Origin: Siphonodentalium dalli
Taxonomy: Eukaryota > Mollusca > Scaphopoda > Gadilida > Siphonodentaliidae
DNA length: 64,000 nucleotides
NCBI GenBank assembly: GCA_032622095.1
Contig: CP136066.1
Location: 51,682,911-51,746,910, forward strand
Direction: 5' to 3'
Notes under the pieces: model-generated
Databases searched by the model: none
What the model was told of the DNA's origin: nothing
Seen by the model: the letters and a program-made list of their open reading frames with translations, nothing else
Position numbers and translations under genes: made by a program
Shown: in pieces, positions 46,974-59,171 of the stretch
How the letters are laid out: every line of letters begins with the position of its first letter
Position numbering within the stretch: position 1 is the first letter of the stretch

Positions 46974-49900
46974 AACACGGTACTTGGTTCCCAAACAATA
47001 GCCATATGCACGGCATGGAACCAAAAAGAGCGTTCCGTGCTAGTCTATTTCTGATTGGTAATAACAAAGCGCGTTTTTTCCACTTTTGTGCGATAAGTTG
47101 AAAACGGTTGCAAAATGGCGGTGATAATGAACATTATTTTTTAAAGAGCACATGAAGCCAGCATAACATTAATTCGTGCTCGCCAATTTATCCTTTTGAC
47201 GATTTAAAAAAGTATGTATAGTTACAACTAATTGCCCGATTCTGGACATTCTTACTAATAAGTGGGTTTCATAATACTCGGGTACACAGGCGCTGGTTAA
47301 ATTTCCCAAAAAGGCAGTATTACAATATTATTTTCAATATGTGTTAAGGTATTGACCCCATGTTACATTTCCGATTTGCCTTGTCCGATTTGACACTATA
47401 CAACCGTAATGGGTATGACCTACATTGACCAGAACATAATTAGATTGGTCCATGGGCTCATTGGTGAGAGGTTGTCGTGCATGGCCAGATGTCGACTTTC
47501 GAAATAAGTTTAATACGCTTTGATTTGTTTCCAGCCTAGTATATATAACAGTATGTTATAATCTGTGTTATTTTCGGTCACCAAACAGTAAGTGTTATCA
47601 TGCATGCAGCTAATATATGTGTAGAGAGTGTCTTTCTCATATCCCAAATGAACTATATAAATATGTAATGTGGATTGCCGAGCTGCACATTTTGACTATC
47701 TCAAATGGGTCACTAATTAAATTTTCACTAATCATGCTCTTAAATATTCATTAATGTGCAACTAAACCACAAACACTGTATACCATAAGTGTTTATTGGA
47801 GTGCCAGTCAACAATGTCGGATGGGGCACACTTAAGCATGTGGTCGAATCGTTGAATTATGCAATCTTATCAGCAACGAGATTATATATTGGCTCACGTT
47901 ACCACATCTGTTGATAGAGTTGGGATTCTTTTCTCGATCTAGCAAGACAGCGCCTATATCTGTTGGGATAGTTAGATTCTTTTCTCGATCTGGAAAGTTA
48001 TAGCTCCATCTCTTGTAACAATAGTTACCCGATTTGTTTGTAAAGCACATCCATTTTCAAGATTGTTCAATGTCGCACAGCGCACGGGTTGTGTTTCTTG
48101 GTCAACACACGCCCAACTGGATTTTCCAGTTAACCCATTGGACGTGGTGCTCTAAGTTGGTCAGAGCATTGGAATATAGTTATTTACCAGAATAAAAAAA
48201 CGTTATCTGGAGCATAGCTCAATCCAGAAATTTTTTTCTTCCAATTTTTGTTTTAATCTAAAGCCATATGGCGGTTTGCACCTCAAAATACATGTTTCCC
48301 CTTTTAATTTTCCCGGTATCGATATAGGTCTATAAATGCTTGAACTACATTTCTGTAGGCATTGCCTGTGCCTGCATGTCGCATTGAAGTGAACAAAACA
48401 CAATTTCAACACGGCATTTGATTCCCAAACAACAGCCATATGCACGGCATGGAACAGAAAAGAGCGTGCCGTGTTAGTCTATTCCTGATTGGTAATAATA
48501 AAGAGCGTTTTGTTTCACTTTTGTGCGATAAGTTTATAACGACTGCGAAATGGCGGTGATAATGAACATAATTTTTTAAAGAGCACATGAAGCCAGCATA
48601 ACATTAATTCGTGCTCGCCAATTTACCCTTTTGAAGATTTAATAAAGTATGTATAGTTACAACTAATCGCCCGATTCTGGACATTCTTACTAATAAGTGG
48701 GTTTCATAATACTCGGGTACACAGGCGCTGGTGAAATTTCCCAAAAAGGCAGTATTACAATATTGTTTTCAATATATGTTAAGGTATTGACCCCATGTTA
48801 CATTTCCGATTTGCCTTGTCCGATTTGACACTATACAACCGTAATGGGTATGTCCTACATTGACCATAAAATAATTAGATTGGTCCATGGGCTCATTGGT
48901 GAGAGGTTGTCGTGCATGGCCAGATGTCGACTTTCGAAATAAGTTTAATACGCTTTGATTTGTTTCCAGCCTAGTATATATAACAGTATGTTATAATCTG
49001 TGTTATTTTCGGTCACCAAACAGTAAGTGTTATCATGCATGCAGCTAATCTATGTGTAGAGAGTGTCTTTCTCATATCCCAAATGAACTATATAAATATG
49101 TAATGTGGATTGCCAAGCTGCACATTTTGACTATCTCAAATGGGTCACTAATTAAATTTTCACTAATCATGCTCTTAAATATTCATTAATGTGCAACTAA
49201 ACCACAAACACTGTATACCATAAGTGTTTATTGGAGTGCCAGTCAACAATGTCGGATGGGGCACACTTAAGCATGTGGTCGAATCGTTGAATTATGCAAT
49301 CTTATCAGCAACGAGATTATATATTGGCTCACGTTACCACATCTGTTGATAGAGTTGGGATTCTTTTCTCGATCTAGCAAGACAGCGCCTATATATGTTG
49401 GGAGAGTTAGATTCTTTTCTCGATCTGGAAAGTTATAGCTTCATCTCTTGTAACAATAGTTACCCGATTTGTTTGTAAAGCACATCCATTTTCAAGAGTG
49501 TTCAATGTCGCACAGCGCACGGGTTGTGTTTCTTGGTCAACACACGCCCAACTGGATTTTCCAGTTAACCCATTGGACGTGGTGCTCTAAGTTGGTCAGA
49601 GCATTGGAATATAGTTATTTACCAGAATAAAAAAACGTTATCTGGAGCATAGCTCAATCCAGAAATATTTTTTCCAATTTTTGTTTTAATCTAAAGCCAT
49701 ATGGCGGTTTGCACCTCAAAATACATGTTTCCCCTTTTAATTTTCCCGGTATCGATATAGGTCTATAAATGCTTGAACTACATTTCTGTAGGCATTGCCT
49801 GTGCCTGCATGTCGCATTGAAGTGAACAAAACACAATTTCAACACGGCATTTGATTCCCAAACAACAGCCATATGCACGGCATGGAACAGAAAAGAGCGT

Positions 49901-52900
49901 GCCGTGTTAGTCTATTCCTGATTGATAATAATAAAGAGCGTTTTGTTTCACTTTTGTGCGATAAGTTTATAACGACTGCGAAATGGCGGTGATAATGAAC
50001 ATTATTTTTTAAAGAGCACATGAAGCCAGCATAACATTAATTCGTGATCGCCAATTTACCCTTTTGAAGATTTAATAAAGTATGTATAGTTACAACTAAT
50101 CGCCCGATTCTGGACATTCTTACTAATAAGTGGGTTTCATAATACTCGGGTACACAGGCGCTGGTGAAATTTCCCAAAAAGGCAGTATTACAATATTATT
50201 TTCAATATGTGTTAAGGTATTGACCCCATGTTACATTTCCGATTTGCCTTGTCCGATTTGACACTATACAACCGTAATGGGTATGTCCTACATTGACCAG
50301 GAAATAATTAGATTGGCCCATGGGCTGATTGGTGAGAGGTTGTCGTGCATGGCCAGATGTCGACTTTCGAAATAAGTTTAATACGCTTTGATTTGTTTCC
50401 AGCCTAGTAAATATAACAGTATGTTATAATCTGTGTTATTTTCGGTCACCAAACAGTAAGTGTTATCATGCATGCAGCTAATCTATGTGTAGAGAGTGTC
50501 TTTCTCATATCCCAAATGAACTATATAAATATGTAATGTGGATTGCCAAGCTGCACATTTTGACTATCTCAAATGGGTCACTAATTAAATTTTCACTAAT
50601 CATGCTCTTAAATATTCATTAATGTGCAACTAAACCACAAACACTGTATACCATAAGTGTTTATTGGAGTGCCAGTCAACAATGTCGGATGGGGCACACT
50701 TAAGCATGTGGTCGAATCGTTGAATTATGCAATCTTATCAGCAACGAGATTATATATTGGCTCACGTTACCACATCTGTTGATAGAGTTGGGATTCTTTT
50801 CTCGATCTAGCAAGACCGCGCCTATATCTGTTGGGAGAGTTAGATTATTTTCTCGATCTGGAAAGTTATAGCTCCATCTCTTGTAACAATAGTTACCCGA
50901 TTTGTTTGTAAAGCACATCCATTTTCAAGAGTGTTCAATGTCGCACAGCGCACGGGTTGTGTTTCTTGGTCAACCCACGCCCAACTGGATTTTCCAGTTA
51001 ACCCATTGGACGTGGTGCTCTAAGTTGGTCAGAGCATTGGAATATAGTTATTTACCAGAATAAAAAAATCGTTATCTGGAGCATAGCTCAATCCAGAAAA
51101 AAAAATTATTCCAATTTTTGTTTTAATCTAAAGCCATATGGCGGTTTGCACCTCAAAATACATGTTTCCCCTTTTAATTTTCCCGGTATCGAAATAGGTC
51201 TATAAATGCTTGAACTACATTTCTGTAGGCATTGCCTGGGCCTGCATGTCGCATTGAAGTGAACAAAACACAATTTCAACACGGCATTTGATTCCCAAAC
51301 AACAGCCATATGCACGGCATGGAACAGAAAAGAGCGTGCCGTGTTAGTCTATTCCTGATTGGTAATAATAAAGAGCGTTTTGTTTCACTTTTGTGCGATA
51401 AGTTTAAAACGACTGCGAAATGGCGGTGATAATGAACATTATTTTTTAAAGAGCACTTGAAGCCAGCATAACATTAATTCGTGCTCGCCAATTTACCCTT
51501 TTGAAGATTTAATAAAGTATGTATAGTTACAACTAATCGCCCGATTCTGGACATTCTTACTAATAAGTGGGTTTCATAATACTCGGGTACACAGGCGCTG
51601 GTGAAATATCCCAAAAAGGCAGTATTACAATATTATTTTCAATATGTGTTAAGGTATTGACCCCATGTTACATTTCCGATTTGCCTTGTCCGATTTGACA
51701 CTATACAACCGTAATGGGTATGTCCTACATTGACCAGGAAATAATTAGATTGGCCCATGGGCTGATTGGTGAGAGGTTGTCGTGCATGGCCAGATGTCGA
51801 CTTTCGAAATAAGTTTAATACGCTTTGATTTGTTTCCAGCCTAGTATATATAACAGTATGTTATAATCTGTGTTATTTTCGGTCACCAAACAGTAAGTGT
51901 TATCATGCATGCAGCTAATCTATGTGTAGAGAGTGTCTTTCTCATATCCCAAATGAACTATATAAATATGTAATGTGGATTGCCAAGCTGCACATTTTGA
52001 CTATCTCAAATGGGTCACTAATTAAATTTTCACTAATCATGCTCTTAAATATTCATTAATGTGCAACTAAACCACAAACACTGTATACCATAAGTGTTTA
52101 TTGGAGTGCCAGTCAACAATGTCGGATGGGGCACACTTAAGCATGTGGTCGAATCGTTGAATTATGCAATCTTATCAGCAACGAGATTATATATTGGCTC
52201 ACGTTACCACATCTGTTGATAGAGTTGGGATTCTTTTCTCGATCTAGCAAGACAGCGCCTATATCTGTTGGGAGAGTTAGATTATTTTCTCGATCTGGAA
52301 AGTTATAGCTCCATCTCTTGTAACAATAGTTACCCGATTTGTTTGTAAAGCACATCCATTTTCAAGAGTGTTCAATGTCGCACAGCGCACGGGTTGTGTT
52401 TCTTGGTCAACACACGCCCAACTGGATTTTCCAGTTAACCCATTGGACGTGGTGCTCTAAGTTGGTCAGAGCATTGGAATATAGTTATTTACCAGAATAA
52501 AAAAAACGTTATCTGGAGCATAGCTCAATCCAGAAAAAAAAATTATTCCAATTTTTGTTTTAATCTAAAGCCATATGGCGGTTTGCACCTCAAAATACAT
52601 GTTTCCCCTTTTAATTTTCCCGGTATCGAAATAGGTCTATAAATGCTTGAACTACATTTCTGTAGGCATTGCCTGGGCCTGCATGTCGCATTGAAGTGAA
52701 CAAAACACAATTTCAACACGGCATTTGATTCCCAAACAACAGCCATATGCACGGCATGGAACAGAAAAGAGCGTGCCGTGTTAGTCTATTCCTGATTGGT
52801 AATAATAAAGAGCGTTTTGTTTCACTTTTGTGCGATAAGTTTAAAACGACTGCGAAATGGCGGTGATAATGAACATTATTTTTTAAAGAGCACTTGAAGC

Positions 52901-54151
52901 CAGCATAACATTAATTCGTGCTCGCCAATTTACCCTTTTGAAGATTTAATAAAGTATGTATAGTTACAACTAATCGCCCGATTCTGGACATTCTTACTAA
53001 TAAGTGGGTTTCATAATACTCGGGTACACAGGCGCTGGTGAAATTTCCCAAAAAGGCAGTATTACAATATTATTTTCAATATGTGTTAAGGTATTGACCC
53101 CATGTTACATTTCCGATTTGCCTTGTCCGATTTGACACTACACAACCGTAATGGGTATGTCCTACATTGACCAGGAAATAATTAGATTGGCCCATGGGCT
53201 GATTGGTGAGAGGTTGTCGTGCATGGCCAGATGTCGACTTTCGAAATAAGTTTAATACGCTTTGATTTGTTTCCAGCCTAGTATATATAACAGTATGTTA
53301 TAATCTGTGTTATTTTCGGTCACCAAACAGTAAGTGTTATCATGCATGCAGCTAATCTATGTGTAGAGAGTGTCTTTCTCATATCCCAAATGAACTATAT
53401 AAATATGTAATGTGGATTGCCAAGCTGCACATTTTGACTATCTCAAATGGGTCACTAATTAAATTTTCACTAATCATGCTCTTAAATATTCATTAATGTG
53501 CAACTAAACCACAAACACTGTATACCATAAGTGTTTATTGGAGTGCCAGTCAACAATGTCGGATGGGGCACACTTAAGCATGTGGTCGAATCGTTGAATT
53601 ATGCAATCTTATCAGCAACGAGATTATATATTGGCTCACGTTACCACATCTGTTGATAGAGTTGGGATTCTTTTCTCGATCTAGCAAGACAGCGCCTATA
53701 TCTGTTGGGAGAGTTAGATTCTTTTCTCGATCTGGAAAGTTATAGCTCCATCTCTTGTAACAATAGTTACCCGATTTGTTTGTAAAGCACATCCATTTTC
53801 AAGAGTGTTCAATGTCGCACAGCGCACGGGTTGTGTTTCTTGGTCAACACACGCCCAACTGGATTTTCCAGTTAACCCATTGGACGTGGTGCTCTAAGTT
53901 GGTCAGAGCATTGGAATATAGTTATTTACCAGAATAACAAAAACGTTATCTGGAGCATAGTTCAATCCAGAAAAAAAAAATATTCCAATTTTTGTTTTAA
54001 TCTAAAGCCATATGGCAGTTTGCACCTCAAAATACATGTTTCCCCTTTTAATTTTCCCGGTATCGAAATAGGTCTATAAATGCTTGAACTACATTTCTGT
54101 AGGCATTGCCTGTGCCTGCATGTCGCATTGAAGTGAACAAAACACAATTTT
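46974..54151 (-). repeat. Five tandem copies of a 1.43 kb unit
   Basis: Units start at AACACGG: 46,974 (1,434 bp), 48,408 (1,433), 49,841 (1,437), 51,278 (1,437) and 52,715 (1,437 to 54,151). Copies 4 and 5 are almost identical; copy 1 is most diverged, chiefly in its first 150 bp. Each unit has a duplicated TTCTTTTCTCGATCT block 50 bp apart, a TCTGGAGCATAGCTCAATCCAG dyad, and poly-A beside it. Minus-strand frames of 60-80 codons recur in every copy only because the DNA does. No rRNA, snRNA or histone signature is seen. Confidence 0.95.
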
Positions 54152-55753
54152 AAACCCCCTATAATATCATTGAAAAATCCTTATCTGTCACTAGTGTGTA
54201 ATCGCCGGGATAATTGGCATTGCGCCAAGTAAATTACCGCGCGGATTAATACAATTTAGAAACGCCGCGCTTGAAACTAATTCTAGACATTGCAAAATGA
54301 TTGATTTGTTCATTAAAGTTAAATTATTGTCCAACTTAGTTGCATTAACGAAAATAGGCACTAAAACAAAGATGCAAATTGAGGGACTATATGTTTTGTC
54401 GCAAGGCAGAGCGCGCAAAACTGTCGTATACGGTTGTGAAGCGTCTCGGCCAACGCCGTGCATGTACGCATTTTACATGCATTTTTCAGCTTCTGTTAAC
54501 AGATTTTGATTTGTTAAAAAGGCATACAGCTCTAGTTTTGTTCATGTGATATACAAGATCTTCAACTCGTTATGTTGTGATATTTGATAAATTTGATTCA
54601 CAACTCGTCTACGACTCGTTGTGAATCAAATTTATCAAACTCGTTTCATAAAATCTTATATCCAAACATTACTCGTTGGAGATCCTCTATATATTATTAA
54701 TACTCATTGTGAAATAAAAATAGTTAATTGTCACTGTATGTATCAAGGCACATTTGTAGGTAAAACCGTTTCGCATACAGTTTGAACGGTAACGTGACAT
54801 ACCTACAGTAAGGACTAAAATACTCTCGACCTGCTGGAAAAATATAGTTCCAAGTTGTGATATGTTAATCAACAAAACGATAGTTATTCTTTCATAAATC
54901 TGTGATAATAAACCACATAAAAGATAGTCCTTAAAATTAAATCTGCATTTCATTTAATCATAACGGGTAAGCGAATATCTGGCGTCAAAAACTAATTACT
55001 GAATGACCCACAGACCGCTCTAATTTTTCCGCCAGTAACAGTTGAGTGCTAATCAATGTGCAGGTGACACAATCATTCATGCTCGCTCTCACGCGCATAC
55101 ACACTGACACCCATTTCAGTTAGCCCATAATAAGTTGAAATAACAATGCATGACGCGCGCAACTATCATGATAAACGAAAGAAGCAGTTTACTAAAACAG
55201 ATAAAAACGGCACCTATAACATTCACCCCCTCCAGGTGAAGAATGGCTCCTGACATTTACTGGAATCTGTAAACAAATACCCTTTTGCAAAAGTTAAATC
55301 TACAGTTGAACATGCATTGTCACTGACAATATCACCATTAGCATGCATCTTAAATGCTGAAATCAAGTCATTGCAGCACGATAAAATACCCAAGATAGCT
55401 GCATGTCAAAATCTGCAACAGGGCAGCTGCAAAAGTAGCAGCATGTATGCAGGTCGTTACTGAAATTGTAAAATGGCAAATAAGTGAAAGCACATCAATG
55501 ATTATAAATGCATTTACTGGTATCGGATCTGGAATTTATCTGAAATTAATGATTACATGTAGAAGAATCTTTAGTACAGGTTAAAGTTTAACACGAGAGG
55601 CTGAAATAAAACCTACAAGTCATTACTGCAATAGGTTCAGTCTCTGCAAAAACTAAATTGATTCATTGCTAAATCAAATATATGACATGCAATACATAGT
55701 CTACACTAAAGTAAATAACAACTAAACACATGTTCACTGTGTATAAACCGTAC
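54152..55753. other. Unassigned sequence
   Basis: Follows the array. Short frames only; the strongest structure is the hairpin at 54,583-54,639 with related ACTCGTT words on both sides (54,563-54,680). The rest is AT-rich without recognisable features. Confidence 0.3.
54583..54639. repeat. 57 bp perfect-arm hairpin
   Basis: TTTGATAAATTTGATTCACA plus AC on the left pairs perfectly (22 bp) with its complement on the right around a 13-base centre TCGTCTACGACTC. Looser complementarity (GATCTTCAACTCG / ATTACTCGTTGGAGATC) continues for about 35 bp outward. Confidence 0.85.
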
Positions 55754-55757
55754 AAAC

Positions 55758-56216
55758 TGTGAGGTAATGAACACATAGATATAGTAGGTACAAGTCTTTA
55801 TTATGTTGTGAATAAGATATGCAGTGTGTACAAATAGGATGGTCAAGAGTCGCCGCGAAGTGAGGTCCCCGAATGGGTGATGCCTGGTGTGGGTGATGCC
55901 TGGAGATAACCTCGAGATGAGATGAGTCTAGTGAAAGCATGAGGTGATGGGATGTGGTTGTTTCTTATATACTATTTGGGATGCATATTAGATGAGGCGT
56001 TTGGCAATACACATCGGGATTGGTTCCTCCGTTATGGTCATCTCCCTTGACCATATTTGGGAGCCATCTTCATTGTGTGTATGTCTTCGCTGGGAGTAAG
56101 ACGTGTGAGGTTTCGTTGAGAACCGAACACGAATATCTGAGTTTGTGGTTTTATATATTGGGACATTCGTATAGTTTGAATCAAGTTGTGATATTATAAT
56201 GGGTCGTTATCTCACA
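55758..56216 (-). repeat. 3-prime LTR (leftward element)
   Basis: Minus-strand TATATAAG near 55,964-55,971 and AATAAA at 55,797-55,802. About 98% identical by eye to 57,501-57,959. Confidence 0.85.
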
Positions 56217-56403
56217 TGGGTAAGCCGTGACAATAGCAAGTGTTGAGTATCTTTGCCCATTTCATTAGTAATGTCTGTGTGGGGGGATCTTGCGGTTGAT
56301 CGGTCCGTTTCCCTGTTTAATTCAAGGTGATGCTGATAACTTTGGCTTGGATGAAAATAATCGCTGCTCTGCGGAGGTGGTGACTCCATTATGTTATTAA
56401 GGA

Positions 56404-56988
56404 TTAACGGTGTCTGTTTTGGGATCTATGGTACGGGTGCGAAATATGTTGTATATTTTTCCAAGTGCCGTGGCGGTGTATTATGCGATTCAGGTGTATT
56501 TGACACGATTCAGGTGATTTATTAGGATGTTTTATGGGAATTGCCGCGACTATAGAGTTGACAATAAGTTTTGGATAATCCGTAAAATGAGCCGGAAATG
56601 TATGCCACTCGTTCCAAGAATCTAGTGTATGTCCTGAGTAGTTATTTGTAATCATACAACGCACGTATAAGCAGATTGTATCGTGCGTTATATCAATGCG
56701 AATGGGATTGCAATATTTAATGATTTGTGGCGATAAAGTTATTTGGTGGGGTAAAGCGTATCTACAGTAAGTTTTAAAATTAAGAACTGAATGTTGTTTG
56801 TGAGAGGTGGGTGGTATGGGCTGATCGTTCGAAGCATGTATTGTAGTAGGATGGGTAGGTAGTGTAGGTGTAGTAGAATCAGGTGATGTGTCCATAACCC
56901 ACGTGAAAAAAAAGGAGTAAAAGAATGCTAAAAATAGGGGGTGTGCAATTTGACAGCAAATGGGAAAGAAATGATGGTCACTCACCAA
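56404..56988 (-). CDS. Open frame inside the LTR element, unknown product
   Basis: A 195-codon minus-strand frame in transcription sense for the element. The start region has a hydrophobic stretch (residues 8-30, rich in Phe and Leu), then a Pro/Thr/His-rich part and a central LNFKTYCRYALPHQ segment. No zinc knuckle, protease, reverse transcriptase or integrase motif is seen. It could be a gag remnant or a captured fragment; its length and placement between the LTRs are the only support for being real. Confidence 0.35.
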   Translation of the reverse strand: MVSDHHFFPICCQIAHPLFLAFFYSFFFTWVMDTSPDSTTPTLPTHPTTIHASNDQPIPPTSHKQHSVLNFKTYCRYALPHQITLSPQIIKYCNPIRIDITHDTICLYVRCMITNNYSGHTLDSWNEWHTFPAHFTDYPKLIVNSIVAAIPIKHPNKSPESCQIHLNRIIHRHGTWKNIQHISHPYHRSQNRHR

Positions 56989-57500
56989 TTTCCGAGAAGA
57001 ATAATGTGCACAAGTCTGTGATGATGATTGATGTACAGAATGTTCTTGTCGTGTTTATTGGAAACCGAAGGGTGTCCAAATCGGATGTTAATGTTTATGT
57101 GGATCTGAATCTGGTCTGCAAGAGGCGGGAGTAATGTTTTTAGCTGCATACACGATGTGAGCTGGTTGTATGAGAACAAAAGGTTGATTCGTCTATATCA
57201 GATGAGTATGTATGCGGTCCTGTGTGTCCGAATGGTTGGTGTGCGGTTCTGTGTGTCCGAAGGGTTGGTATGCGGTTCTGTGTGTCTGAAGGGTTCCTGT
57301 GTGTCCGAAGGGTTGAGTTATGGTTGACCGATGCAGTGGTCTAGTGTGTGAGGCTGTCTATCCATGGCTGGAGTGTAAGGCTGTACCCCCGTGGTTGAGT
57401 AGCGGTTTGAGATTGTTTCTGCTCTGTAGTGATCGTCTAGTGGCCGAGACTTCAAGTTGTGTGGTGAGACGTAGAACTGTTCACGGTACCATTAATACTA

Positions 57501-57959
57501 TGTGAGGTAATGAACACATAGATATAGTAGGTACAAGTCTTTATTATGTTGTGAATAAGATATGCAGTGTGTACAAATAGGATGATCAAGAGTGGCCGCG
57601 AAGTGAGGTCCCCGAATGGGTGATGCCTGGTGTGGGTGATGCCTGGAGATAACCTCGAAATGAGATGAGTCTAGTGAAAGCATGAGGTGATGGGATGTGG
57701 TTGTTTCTTATATACTATTTGGGATGCATATTAGATGAGGCGTTTTGGCAATACACATCGGGATTGGTTCCTCCGTTATGGTCACCTCCCTTGACCATAT
57801 TTGGGAGCCATCTTCATTGTGTGTATGTCTTCGCTGGGAGTAAGACGTGTGAGGTTTCGTTAAGAACCGAACACGAATATCTGATTTGTGGTTTTATATA
57901 TTGGGACATTCGTATAGTTTGAATCAAGTTGTGAGATTATAATGGGTCGTTATCTCACA
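57501..57959 (-). repeat. 5-prime LTR (leftward element)
   Basis: Minus-strand TATATAAG at about 57,708-57,715 and AATAAA at 57,540-57,545. Confidence 0.85.
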
Positions 57960-57976
57960 AAACATTAAATCGGAAG

Positions 57977-58393
57977 TTGTTTTCGAAAAGACGAAAAATG
58001 CTATTTTTAGAACGTAAATGTGTCAGAAATATCACAACAACACAAAATCCAGGTTTCAGACGGACACACGGTCGCACCACATCTAAAAACGTAATTATAA
58101 ATTGTCCATACACATTTGCCGATCGTAAGCGGGCTCCATCTGGGCGAAAGACTCTGTTTAATAGACAAAAGCGGCCTTTGATCACTTCAGAAAAAAAAAT
58201 TCTCGCAACAATTCACTCTTCAAATGTCGTTTTAACACATAGCCAGCATCTGTCGGAAACCCCACTATATTGCAACGGAAAGGCCGTTATGTGTGCAACA
58301 TATATCGACATGCCCTTTCCTCGAGTGTATTCACAAGTTAAAAGTAGAAAGTATTTATTTGGACACCCCACTCGTCAGTATATGTACGCCTAG
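57977..58393 (+). CDS. Orphan open frame, 138 codons
   Basis: The frame opens just right of the LTR element and can be read through the empty target site for only about seven more codons leftward before a stop. The product is basic and has no recognised domain (centre: HGRTTSKNVIINCPYTFADR). The opposite strand is also partly open. It may be chance or a fragment of a decayed repeat. Confidence 0.2.
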   Translation: MFSKRRKMLFLERKCVRNITTTQNPGFRRTHGRTTSKNVIINCPYTFADRKRAPSGRKTLFNRQKRPLITSEKKILATIHSSNVVLTHSQHLSETPLYCNGKAVMCATYIDMPFPRVYSQVKSRKYLFGHPTRQYMYA

Positions 58394-58960
58394 TTGTGTA
58401 CGACGACAATACTAGTTGCGATGTTATACAGGAATCGTACAGTAATGATATGTTCCTTTCGATCCACTTAAACATAACTATGTCTTCGAAATGTCATCTC
58501 ATTGCACTTATAGACTCTGCCTGAATCAAACAAGGTATTCCGATACTATTTATCTACTTTTTATTCGACTCCGCATGTAACAAAGCTGTATTTGGGATTT
58601 GAGGAAATATGTTGTATTCTGTGATGAAATTGTGTATAGGTCAGGGCTGGGGTCTGCAATTGTTTTCCGAACACTAGGCGGGGCGGTGGTTGGTTCTGCA
58701 GTCCTGCTTACGCATTTTTCCTGGCCCTGTAATTTTGTTCCTAGAGTCATGTTTCTTCAAAATAATGGGACAATGTTTGTCTGTATGTCTGTCATTTATA
58801 CAAATCTACGATTCTCGACCGATCGGGACGAAACTTGGTATGTGTGTGTAGTTTGACCAGGCGGTCGACGTTGTCGTATTGGCGAGCCCGTGCGGCGCCC
58901 GCTTCGCGCATGCGCAGACGAGATCTCGGAAACGGGTGGAGCTACCGACTTGAAATTTGC
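58394..58960. other. Unassigned sequence, probably an old interspersed repeat
   Basis: Contains CGATCGGGACGAAACTTGG near 58,820 and CGCATGCGCAGACGAGATC near 58,907, a word style often met in dispersed invertebrate repeats; not otherwise represented in this window. It directly abuts the LINE-2 tail. Confidence 0.3.
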
Positions 58961-59171
58961 TATGATAAGATAAGATAAGATTTTAATGCAAAATACACCC
59001 AAATGGGCAGTTGCAAACATGAATATATTACATATAATTTGACAAAAAGTAACTATATATATTAGATGAGTAACATATATGGATATACACGTACAATGTA
59101 GTTTCCTAACGAATTTCTTTTTTCTCTTTTCATCTTAAAATTTAATTCATCAGTTATAAATTATCAATTGA

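Larger units (their letters stand above)
55758..57959 (-). mobile_element. Non-autonomous LTR retroelement, 2.2 kb
   Basis: Two 459 bp direct repeats (55,758-56,216 and 57,501-57,959), each with TGTGAG...CTCACA ends in the canonical TG...CA pattern, enclose 1,284 bp. A 4-bp duplication AAAC flanks the whole (55,754-55,757; 57,960-57,963). On the minus strand each LTR has a TATATAAG box and, further on, AATAAA about 40 bp from its end, so transcription is leftward and the 57,501-57,959 copy is the 5-prime LTR. Just inside it a TGGTACCGTGAAC motif could be a primer-binding site. No polypurine tract or pol domains are visible. The LTRs differ at about nine positions. Confidence 0.85.

Noticed and set aside
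47832-54147. Small minus-strand frames repeated in every 1.43 kb unit as a conserved peptide family
   Set aside because: Conservation equals that of the surrounding DNA, indels break frames between copies, and no start or domain context is convincing.
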